From Mytilisepta virgata (taxonomy: Eukaryota > Mollusca > Bivalvia > Mytilida > Mytilidae): 64,000 bases of DNA. Below the pieces are notes generated by a model. That model was not told the DNA's origin, did no database searches, and saw only the letters and a program-made list of their open reading frames with translations. The translations under genes were made by a program, and so were the position numbers. Every line of letters begins with the position of its first letter. Position 1 is the stretch's first letter. Below are positions 21,135-30,257 of the stretch, in pieces. The DNA lies in NCBI GenBank assembly GCA_028015205.1, contig JAPWFG010000026.1:2170001-2234000 (forward strand), read 5' to 3'.

Positions 21135-21793
21135 TTTCCTGACACACCTTGCTGCGGTCTAGCTGTACTTCCCTTGAATGTATTTCCTTGGCCAAAGCCA
21201 AGAAAAAAATTTTTGGCGTTGAATCTTCCGGTTGTGGAATCGGATTTATCACCATCAGTTGTTTTGTTGGCTGGTCGGTCATACGGTTTTGGTTGACTTC
21301 TCTTCCTCGCCGCTCGGGCAATAGCGGTACGTAAATTAGCTGCATCGTCCTTATCATCAGCCAAAGGACTATCAAGATACTCGTTAACCGTGTCCCATCC
21401 ATGTTTGTCTCCTATCTTCAGAATTTTATTCCTTTTTCGCAAGTTTTCCTTCTCCTCGGCTATCAAACTTAAAGACTGCTCATACGACCCGGAACTGATC
21501 AAAGTCTCTATCCTAGAAAGCTTATCAGACCGCTCCTGATTAAATAAAAACTGAATGCGGTTCCCCTCACGCTTAAAAACGAAATCTGGAGTTGAAATAC
21601 CAGTTGATTTTTCTGACTGTCCGAGACGTTTTTCAATATGGTTGATTAAAGTTGCCTCCTGCTTCTTCAAAGCGTTGCTCAACACCGTAGTAAATAAGGA
21701 TACTGCACCGTCATTCGATAATTCAGTAGAGGAACTATCTTGCTTGCTGGTAGATTGTCTTACATCCTCATGTTCTGAATCTAAATCCGACAT
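20918..21793 (-). CDS. gag-like protein with CCHC zinc knuckle
   Basis: Intact 291-codon frame starting at the A1 repeat. The N-terminus is acidic and rich in Ser and Asp. The middle contains a charged helical region (about 95-150, with LSRIETLISSGSYEQSL) and a basic segment (RKRSQPKPYDRP). Near the C-terminus is a zinc knuckle C-x2-C-x4-H-x4-C at about 221-234. Such proteins package element RNA. The last ~70 codons overlap pol in another frame. Confidence 0.85.
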   Translation of the reverse strand: MSDLDSEHEDVRQSTSKQDSSSTELSNDGAVSLFTTVLSNALKKQEATLINHIEKRLGQSEKSTGISTPDFVFKREGNRIQFLFNQERSDKLSRIETLISSGSYEQSLSLIAEEKENLRKRNKILKIGDKHGWDTVNEYLDSPLADDKDDAANLRTAIARAARKRSQPKPYDRPANKTTDGDKSDSTTGRFNAKNFFLGFGQGNTFKGSTARPQQGVSGKCFYCNQDGHFARFCPFKGAPSATVSTEGTAKDTVMSSVRTVTRQMKLSIILNLLTVMKLNPVIKLLMLKGI

Positions 21794-22023
21794 AATAAAC
21801 GAAGCAGCACTCTATACTATCGTTAAATTTCGTTGTCACTGCGAGCACCTTCGATACTGAATATTCAAGTCCCGTACCTTATATATCAATTTAAAAACCC
21901 CGCCCATTAACCGCCAAAGCTTTTCACGTGCAAATCAGTTCAATTACATACTAAAATAGAAGCTATTAATAATATTAACTTCAGAAGGGAAAAACCCCAA
22001 TTTGGAACGATATAAAATATATT
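21793..22023 (-). repeat. split direct repeat A1
   Basis: 5' repeat of the element. Its inner edge overlaps the first base of the gag start codon (ATG at 21793-21791), so the repeat also serves as the leader. Confidence 0.95.
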
Positions 22024-22319
22024 GTATACATTATAAATTTCACGTGCGTTTTGACACTATAATTACTCAAATGAAAAGTATCATTCGCAATACTTACATT
22101 AACCTATATTTGTTTTAACCTTAATAAACCTAATTAGGTTGTTACGATTATTATGAAACTCGCTAATTTTATCCATAGATAATAAAATTCTTTAAAACGA
22201 AATATTTTCAAAATAAAATATTACATTCGGATTTCGCTTAAAATCGAGGCAGCTTGTGTTTGTTGTTAGGAAACATTTCTACGTGCATGACGTGTGGACA
22301 TTAATTTAAGTTTTATAAG
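22024..22319. other. no gene seen right of the retrotransposon
   Basis: AT-rich flank. Confidence 0.45.
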
Positions 22320-22455
22320 TAAAGTCAAGAAATACCAAAAGGATATTCGAAGGAGGGAGAAATCGAAAAACTGAAAAACCCCAGAGAAGAACGAATACAA
22401 GGCAGAAACAATACATGCACTACAATAAAAAAATAAAAATACATGAACAACATTG
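22320..22455 (-). repeat. RT-element tail repeat, inverted copy
   Basis: Its reverse complement reads like 11085-11190 (GCATGTATTGTTT, TCTCC/TCTGG, TTTTTCCCTCCTTCGAATAT, ATTTCTTGACTTTA). Confidence 0.7.
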
Positions 22456-24279
22456 ACACCATTAAAAAACCGTAAATATCAAATTTATAACAGTATCAAA
22501 CTGTGTCGGAATTGTTAAACTGGCATTAGTATATTGCCGGAAACGCACAAGCCGTTCTAGCTTACGCCATACTACAATTACATATGTACATATATACAGA
22601 CCCGGGTCAATTCAATAATTTTGTCTCGTTCTCATGAATTATTTATGAACCATTTTGATTGGTTTCAACACGAGTCTCTGCTGGAAATACAGCCAATCTA
22701 GTGAAAGATAACATCCGAGCTTTGCGTCGATATATATTTTATCTTTGTGATATCATTTAATTAAGAACGTTCTTTTATGTACCGAAAATACCATTCATTC
22801 TGTTGCTTCAAATTTATAGAGTCATATCTATCAACAGTGCAACCCTTCACAAGAAAAAATACTACTTCTTAAAGGTATTTGTTTTTAATTTTTATTTCGT
22901 TAGGCGGAAAACGTTCCTTCTTTTTAACTGGAATGCAGGAGCGTTTTTCTCTTGCTAATTTTCCATTTCATCCTATTTTGATCACTAATTCTGAATTTTT
23001 ATGGACATCTTCTTTCTTCGATGAAAACGCAATAGATATAGAATGAAAATTTGCGTATGATCCTGTCTTTATCATGAGAGTGTCAAGGCGAGTCAAATGA
23101 CAAACCTACAAAATTTAGTGTCTGTTAACAAATTGACGTATTATTTTTGTCGACGACGTTTACCAAACTTTTAAAGTACTCAAATTTAAAGAAAAATAAA
23201 AATTTTAGTGGAAGTAACATCGCGGTCTCATGAATGAAAGTTACATATACTAGTATTTATTTTTTATCAAATTGAAGAGTACAAACGCGGGACGATGATG
23301 TAGATGGATAGCAATGTGACGTCATCCTTTAAACATAACCGATAAATTTATTCCCAGTACGTATACCAGTTCAGAAGAATGATGTTATCAGTTTGTATGA
23401 TCAAAGGACGAATCACAGATAATACAACATAAAGATATTTTCTGCTTGAGGAGGGGGGGGGGGGGGGGTTAACTCTATGATGTTTAGATACGGGACGTGC
23501 GGCAAATACGGGTCAAATTTTACAAAGCCGGCGGAGATTTTGGGTCAGGATTTTTTGACGCTCTGGAGAATTTCCGGAAAGGATTTTAAACATTTCTGCA
23601 GATTTTTATAAAGCACTGAGGAGAGTTCAGATCTATCAATTTTTGGGGGGATATCATAACAAATGTTATTATTTTCGGATTAGTTCGGGTATGTAATTTT
23701 AGCTTTCTTGGATATTATCGGGTCACAAATTCGATATAAATATCGTGGATAATTTCGGGTAGGGGTTTCAAGTTCGCTGACGCATCCCTCGTCATAAAAT
23801 GGTCAAGTTACCCCCTCCCCCCCATACACAATCATTATCATTATCATCGACCTTTAAGCCATTTTTCGTACTTCCTCATGAAGAAATGGATTATCGTTCT
23901 CTTACATATACTAAATAGTTTCGAATTACCCAAATTGTTTAAATCATAATAAAATTATATTCACACACACACATAATGAATTGAATCGAAACAATGAATT
24001 GAAATCATAGATTCATGAACTGTGAACAAGTTAAGATTCTACAAATGACCATTGCAGTTTAAAAACATTTACTGTTTGTGATAGTAACAAAGTATGGTGA
24101 CCGAATTACAAAATGGATAGAGGAAGGAAAAAGGCTAGCTTACACATTTCCTGTGCATGCATGGTTTGGGATTTTAGTAAAATGTTAAGAACAACTAAGT
24201 ACAAAGAGTTCGAATTAGTTTTTTTCCTGAGTTACGAAACTTGATCAATGTGTAGAATCTATTCATTAGAAGAGAAGAT
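22456..24279. other. intergenic; long G run at about 23453
   Basis: No gene seen. A run of more than fifteen G begins at about 23453, followed by a GGGT-rich stretch (23480-23780). Confidence 0.45.
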
Positions 24280-24356
24280 AAAAATGTAAACGTTTACAGA
24301 CGGACGACGAACGCCAAGTGATGACAAAAGTTCACACGACCCGTTGGGCCAGTTGA
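24280..24356 (-). mobile_element. terminal part of a Helitron-like element
   Basis: Read on the minus strand: hairpin AACTGGCCC..GGGTCGTGTGAACTT, then CATCACTTGGCGTTCGTCG and the CCGTC block. This is the same terminal order as at 62456 and 44908. Confidence 0.5.
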
Positions 24357-24364
24357 TTTGAATA

Positions 24365-24780
24365 TGATATAGTATTTTAATTCACAAGTTTGAATTGAAA
24401 ATTTCTTATTTCGACCCCCTGTGGGCCCTAGTTTTAGAAGATTAAAATTTGAAAAACTTATTGAACATCTACATACGGTGCATGAAAATACTGATAGAAA
24501 TCAAATGCATAGATTAAAATAATGAAAGACGAGTTTACGTCAAAGGTTTAATTGACAATTTTTCAATATTTGACCAGTGTGGGTCCAAATTTAAGAAAAA
24601 TAAAAATTCTTAAACCTTATTGCGCATCTGCATATGGTGCATGACAATACTGTTTAAAAACAATGCATCAATTGAAAACTGGAAGACGAGTTTACGTCAC
24701 AAAAATTTGACCATGTAGGCCCTAAGTTTAGAAAATCAAAATTCTAAAACCTTACTGCGCATCTACAGGTAGAAAGCAAC
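24365..24780 (-). repeat. ~130-bp tandem units, family B
   Basis: Three degenerate units with GGGCCC(A/T)..TTTAGAA, ACCTTATTGCGCATCTAC and GGTGCATGACAATACTG. The same units, in plus orientation, fill 28215-29660, 46600-47400 and 55110-55680. Confidence 0.7.
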
Positions 24781-24894
24781 CTTTTTATATAACATTAAAT
24801 TCCTAATCAAAAAGAAAGTGTGACAGATGGATGGTGACAATTAAATAGCAGTGTCTCCGAAAGCAGCCAAAAGATATCTTCTGAAACTAATTGG

Positions 24895-25090
24895 TCAACT
24901 GAAGCCCGCCACCGAGTGCAAGATTTTCTCGCTGCGTTGAACCTTATAATTTAAAACCCGTACATTGGTAGCCTTGAGCTGTTTTCTGCTCTTTGGTCGG
25001 GTTGTTGTCTCTTTGACCCATTTCCCGTTTCCATTCTCTATTCTATATACCCGATAACTGGTGCTGTCAACTAATACAGCGCTCAAAACT
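24895..25090 (+). repeat. dispersed repeat with GTTGTTGTCTCTTTGACC
   Basis: TTTCTGCTCTTTGGTCGGGT and the following CTCTTTGAC..CCATTCTCTATTCTA recur at 27697-27768. The antisense open frame is repeat translation. I recognise this phrase as frequent in mussel sequences (memory, untested). Confidence 0.65.
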
Positions 25091-25554
25091 AAATTTAAGA
25101 TAGGACCTTATGTGAACATTTATTTAAAGATTTTTTTTGTCTTTGATTAAAAAATGATTTAAAAAACAACTTACTAGTATCCTTTAAACTACTTCACAGG
25201 TTAAAGTAAAGTCAAGAAATATTAAAGGTTAAATGTATCCTCATCACGAGTATAGAAGTTTAAAAATAAATATTTAATTATTTTCTGAAAATTCCCACTG
25301 CACACATGACCTATTTTTAATAAAGGTCTACACTTATAATATGTGTATAATATACATTTTACTGTTGTTAATTTTATTTTATTCGGTATTCCCATTTACC
25401 AAAAAAGCATAAATTATAGAACACAGTCGTTTTCCCAAATATATTAGTACATGTAATTATTAACTGGCCTGTCCTCACAAATGTTGAAATCTGTAGCGGT
25501 TATCTGTAAATGGGTATTTGTAACACCTAACGTATAAAGGTTTAATTTCACAAT
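25091..25554. other. no gene seen
   Basis: AT-rich spacer. Confidence 0.45.
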
Positions 25555-26000
25555 TGAAGACAAAATGGATAAAAAATAACAGGAAAGGTCAACAATGAGA
25601 CTAATCAATCAAAACATAAAAGAGAAAACCCGTACAAAAATACATAAAAAACACAATCATAGCCAGGATAGTCTGACTTGGTACAGACTCTGGCGGGGTT
25701 AACCCTGTTTTATGGGTACCAACCCCCCCCCCTTTTATCTATCCTGACACACCCATTTATAGGGAAAAAAAACACTAAGAAGCCAATACCGAATGGTTAC
25801 CAACAAGGTGATCATTTGCTAGACAGATAATTTAGATAGCAGTGACAGAATGTGCTCATTGTTATCTGTAAAACTAGCTAAGAATCTCATAGCTGCCGGT
25901 TGGGTACTGTCGCTCTATTAAACGAAAAAGTCAGAAACAACAATCCCATAAATGGTTTAATGCTATCTCGTCATAAAGTTTAATAGAATTCGTCAGGAGC
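25555..26000 (+). repeat. dispersed repeat, copy 2
   Basis: Direct-orientation relative of 4490-4930, sharing at least eight phrases in order. It is diverged and contains a C run at about 25725. Confidence 0.7.
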
Positions 26001-26215
26001 CTGTAAAAATTTCAAGTCTTCAAGCCATTGGCAGAAAGAGAATTTTTTACAGTATTTAATTACTATGCGTACTATTAGCTTTGTTCAAATGGAAACTCCT
26101 TTGAGGAGTTTTGGAGTGTAAAAAATTCTCTCAACATTTTCGACACAGTAAATAATCAAGTAACTGATGTGGATAGTTATGATTTCTTTACATTGTATAC
26201 AATTTATCACAGAAC

Positions 26216-26313
26216 AGTTGACGGCACTGATTAACTGGTCTTTTGAATCTTTTGGTTTAAATTATATTTGTTGTTACAATTTTAAAGCTTTTTTAGCCAT
26301 AAGAGGTAGGTAA
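26216..26313 (+). pseudogene. RT family N-proximal fragment
   Basis: One frame reads LINWSFESFGLNYICCYNF, then KAFLA, before a stop. The 5.8-kb copy reads LINWSFES followed by CCYSFKALF. It overlaps the palindrome at 26255-26492. Confidence 0.55.
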
Positions 26314-26492
26314 ATAACATTTGTTGCATAAGCCAAGTTATTATCAAAAGACATTAGCTTTGTTAAACTGGTAGCTTCTTTCAACAAAGATAATGTCTTT
26401 TGATCATAACTTTCCTTATCCAAAAGCTGTTAATTACCTACCTCTTATGACCAGATAAGCTTTAAAAATGTTGCAACTAATATAATTTAAAA
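26255..26492. repeat. ~240-bp imperfect palindrome
   Basis: The left arm (26255-26365) and right arm (26385-26492) are reverse complements with mismatches: GGTTTAAATTATATTTGTTG, AGCTT..CATAAGAGGTAGGTAA, CAAAAGACATTAGCTTTGTT. It contains the RT fragment above, so it arose by inverted duplication of retroelement sequence. Confidence 0.8.
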
Positions 26493-27217
26493 AATAAAAA
26501 TAAAAAAAATAAAACCATTAAAATACCCCGCCCCCCTCTTTTTCCCTTGCTGAAAATGAAATAGAAATAACATCAAACAGACACATCATTCGTCTTTAGA
26601 AAAGGCATGACATGAATTGGTACGAAACTAAAAAAATATTTGATTTAGGGAATCGATGGGTGATCCGTAAAATTTCGTTTCACCACCGTATTCGACTCTG
26701 CAATTAGTATCAATTGTTGTTGACCTGTATAGTGAATTCGTCAAAGATGTCGACGTCAAAACAAAAGCGCCAAAAAGCTTAGACACCTTTTTAAACAACC
26801 AAAAAGATAAGTAAATCTATACATGAAATGGTTGTTTTGCGTGACACTTCCCTAATGGCCATTCTCATCTACCCCGGGTCTCAATGCATATCATTTCACA
26901 ATTATTTTATGTTTTTTAGCAAAAAAAAGGTCCAAAAATTGGCGAAAGTTTTATTATACGCCCCCCTTTCAAATATCCTGGAAACGCCCCTGTGAATTTA
27001 CTCCTTAGTTGTTGTTTTCAGTTATGTATGTGCCTGGTCATTTGAATTTCCTCCTTAGCTGTTACAGTTCAGTATTCATTTATTGATACCTGTATATCTT
27101 TTTATATTCGTCGATATTGCTCGGAGAGCAATATTGCATTGTAAGGACGATGTCTTTGATAGCTTTTCGGGTTACATGTATTTCCGTTGTCTGAGTTGTG
27201 TTGCCATACAATAAAAG
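26493..27217. other. no gene seen
   Basis: AT-rich. No domain recognised. Confidence 0.45.
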
Positions 27218-27323
27218 GGTTATTCCACGAAATTGGGAAATATTGTCCCTCGTAGAATATTATATCGCACTCGCAAGCTCGTACAATATTACATTCTAAT
27301 CGAGTATTCGTGCAATAACCTTG
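27218..27323. repeat. imperfect palindrome with ACTCGCAAGCTCGT core
   Basis: GGTTATTCCACGAA is mirrored by TTCGTGCAATAACC, with an inner TAGAATATTATA/TACAATATTACATTCTA pairing around a CpG-containing core. It overlaps a minus-strand open frame (27102-27404) with a hydrophobic start that I do not accept as a gene. Confidence 0.6.
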
Positions 27324-27423
27324 TATTACGACAAGGAATAAAAAGTAAATAAATATTACAGCAAAAAAACTTCCTGCCAATTTAAATAATTTCAGAAATT
27401 TCATTTCCGGTCAGTCAACAACA

Positions 27424-27436
27424 ATGATGGCGTCAG
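27424..27436 (+). CDS. probable first coding exon of the ANK/cGAS-like gene
   Basis: ATGATGGCGTCAG followed by GTAAG (donor at 27437) sits just after TTTCCGG and CAACAACA, a plausible leader. Thirteen coding bases leave phase 1, exactly what the acceptor at 30256-30257 requires (split codon G/AT). The joined protein starts Met-Met-Ala-Ser-Asp-Gln-Ser-Pro. This is inference from signal and phase only; an RNA read across the junction would settle it. Confidence 0.45.
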
Positions 27437-28214
27437 GTAAGAAATACTTAATATATGAATATATTTTTTGTCTGGTTTTCAATTTTCTTACACATTGGTC
27501 ATTCTGTATTAATATAAGAAAGAACTATGAAACTCCATACTAACAATTCGAACTTTGTTAAAAATGTATTTCAGTCAAGAATTTAATGGAAATTCCCGAG
27601 ATTGAATGAGGAAGTTTATTGCTAATTTTAATAATTAGAACATCTTAATCATGTTAATATTATAAATAGAACCAATTATATATTGACCACAACAATGTTG
27701 TTTTCTGCTCTTTGGTCGGGTTGTTGTCTCTTTGACACATTCCCCATTTCCATTCTCTATTCTAATATATTTAATTATATTATAAGGTCGTGCCCGGATT
27801 TTATAGTCGTATCTTCAGAAATGTCCAGGAACGACTGCTTTGTAGCTGAGTTTAAGAAAACAACCAATATGTGTGTTTTAAAATTTAAGATCAAAGAAAG
27901 AAAGATCACTCGCGTTGGTCTTTTACTATAGTTCTGAAATAAGTACAGTAGCTTAGGTTTTATTTGCATTTAAACGAAATTCAAATGAATGTGTGTATTA
28001 CTGTAATATAGAAGATGCATCATACACATCTCCAGATTTACTTGTTTATCGATTGGACCAGAAATATAAATAGCCGGGTAGTTTAGTGCAACGACACTGA
28101 TAGGCTAAGCATAGAATCGTGATATTGCATGGAAACTTATATTTATACATGTAATGTATGGAATAAAGACATACACTCCATGCACAAAGAAATGTCAAGT
28201 CAGGGGATGTACAT

Positions 28215-29660
28215 GGAAGCCTAATTCAATAAGATCTTCCTACAGATTGTTCTTAGGTGCATCTACAGTATCATAATTTTCAAATTCCTCTGGAACTGGT
28301 CAATTGAAAGATGGACCTTTCTGATGGCTCACTTCTTAATGTTCTAGGCATTCTACTTTGACTAATTTACATTGAAGGTTTGAACATGTTGAATGAGGCC
28401 CACAGTGGTCGAGCTTCGACAATTGTGAATTCAATCTGGTGACTTAAACATCTCTTTAATTTTTCCAGTAATGCATTTTAATTGTACACAGTATTGCATA
28501 TGAAGATGTATGACAAGGTTTTAGAATTTTAATTTTTAGTTTTCCAAAATTCGGGCCCACATGGGGCCAAAACTTGAAAAATTGTAAACTCTCTTTCATT
28601 TTTCAATCCATATACATTATATTTCTATACAGTATTGTCCTGTACTATATGTGATGAATAAGTTTTTAGAATTTAAATTTTCAAAACGTGGGGTACACAG
28701 GTGTCGAATTTCAAAAATTGTGAATGTAAGCTTGTGACTTAAACCTCTCTTTCATTCTTCAAGTTTTGAAGAATGAAGTTTTGTCATACACTACATGTAC
28801 GATTTTCGATTTTCAAAACTTTGGGTTCACAGGGGGTCCAATGTCTAAAATTCTGAATTTTAAGTTTGTGAACTAAACTTTTTCATTTTTCAATTCATGT
28901 ATGTTATTTCTTTCTGTATTGTCAGACACAATATGCAGATGTCCAATAAGGTTTTCACAAGTTGTGGCCCACATGGGCAGAATTTAGAAAAAAAACATGG
29001 AGCTTGTGACCTAATGTTTTCCATTTGTCATTGGATTTAGTGATTTCATTTAGTTTTACAGTGGCTACATCACATCTTTAATTGAGCAATGAAGTTTTAA
29101 ATGTTTAACTGTGGGTAATTTTCTCAACTAATTACAAAGAGCGGGAGGGGGGCATTGGAGGTGCGGAGACCACCATTGATTCCGACAATAGTTTCTAGTT
29201 TCTATATATAATGGTTGCATACGACAATAGTTTTCTAGTTTCTATATAGAATGGTTGCATGCTACCTTTAGATGTGCAAGAAAGTTTTAGAATTTTGATT
29301 TTCTGCACTTGGGACCTACAGTAGTCAAACTTTGAAAAATGTTAATTTAAGCATTTGACGTAACCTCCCCTTCTCCTTTCAATTTATCAATTTTATTTCT
29401 TTACAGTATTGTCGCGCATCATATTTTGATACCCAAGACGTTCTTAGAATTTTGAATTAATGCTTCTCTTTCCTTTTTAATTTTATGCATTTTATTTCTT
29501 TCCAGTATAGTTATATACCATAGGAAGGTGCAAACTAAGTTTTTATTTGGATTTTAATTTTCAAAACCTGGGGCCCACAGTGGTCAAACTTCGAAACATA
29601 TGAATTTTAGCATGTGACATAAACTCCTCTTTCATATCCGAATTTATCGTTTTTATTTCT
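28215..29660 (+). repeat. family B tandem units (~130 bp)
   Basis: About ten degenerate units with TTTTAGAATTTTGATTTT, GGGCCCACA(T/G)GGG, GTGACTTAAAC, CTTTCATTTTTCAAT and ATTTCTTTACAGTATTGTC. Each unit contains the same phrases in the same order. Confidence 0.8.
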
Positions 29661-29780
29661 GAATGGGGACAAACTGTGCGATGCTTTTGGCCGGCCTGTT
29701 CTTTTTTTCATGCGAAGCTAAATTTTTACAGGGGACACTGAATCGGAAAGAAATGAAACTTGCCCAGTCCTTTAATTTAA

Positions 29781-30140
29781 GTTTCCGCTAAATAGATGAT
29801 GTTTTGTCACTTAATAATCCTTACTTACTATCTAAATCTCATCTATCCCAGTGAACTTGAAATTAAAGAGACCACAGACACACCCTCGGGTGTCGTTAAC
29901 GGAGCCGGACATTCACCTGATGCCACTCTTGGTTTTCAATGGGAGTGCTCATTGCTAGTGATTTAGTTTCTGTGCTGTCTTCTTATATTTTTTTTAGTTT
30001 ATTATACGTTTTTTAATTCCTTTGGTTATACATGTATCCTTTGTTTCTTGTGTTCTATTATGTGAACTTTGTCATTTCCTTGGACTTCGAGTTTGTGGAC
30101 TTTCCCCACTGTTTGTCGCTTCGGTAATCTTTTGTCGATA
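29781..30140 (+). pseudogene. RT palm/C-terminal scrap plus tail repeat
   Basis: 29786-29800 reads R-stop-I-D-D followed by VLSLNNPY, the remains of a YLDD-type box. ELEIKETTDTP follows in a shifted frame (29851-29885), close to ELEMRKATNIP at 360 bp. The tail phrases (GTGTCGTTAACGGAGCC, CACTCTTGG) continue to about 30140. Confidence 0.65.
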
Positions 30141-30257
30141 TTTACCGTTAAGTCATTCGCCATACGTAGATCCTTATCTCGAATCATTTTTGTTTGATTA
30201 TCTGGGTTTTTTTTGTGTGTATATCATCATCATACGTTTACTTTTTATTTACTGCAG

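Larger units (their letters stand above)
17211..22023 (-). mobile_element. tyrosine-recombinase retrotransposon, split direct repeats
   Basis: On the minus strand the order is repeat A1 (22023-21793), gag, RT-RNase H, recombinase, B1 (17742-17630), A2 (17631-17401), B2 (17318-17211). This A1-ORFs-B1A2B2 layout is what is known for the PAT/Ngaro type of DIRS-like elements, in contrast to the inverted repeats of DIRS-1. It integrates with a tyrosine recombinase, so no target duplication is expected. The two A copies differ at only a few positions, which indicates recent insertion. gag and recombinase are open, but the RT-RNase H frame carries three shifts, so this copy looks inactive unless the shifts are sequence errors. 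Confidence 0.9.
27437..30257 (+). other. probable first intron of the ANK/cGAS-like gene
   Basis: GTAAG at the start and TTTATTTACTGCAG at the end. Filled with repeats: the GTTGTTGTCTC repeat at 27697-27768, family B tandem units at 28215-29660 and an RT fragment plus tail at 29781-30140. No other exon seen. Confidence 0.45.

Noticed and set aside
23453..23470. Long G run as a functional G-quadruplex
   Set aside because: A single homopolymer without the spacing or context that would argue for function; similar C runs occur at 41512, 42677 and 42866.
27102..27404. Secreted protein on the minus strand with a hydrophobic N-terminus
   Set aside because: Most of the frame lies in an imperfect palindrome, no domain is recognised, and it faces a plausible plus-strand first exon.
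30194..30257. Signal anchor at the start of the long ankyrin frame
   Set aside because: The hydrophobic 21 codons lie over a T-rich tract ending in a strong TGCAG acceptor and are better explained as intron.
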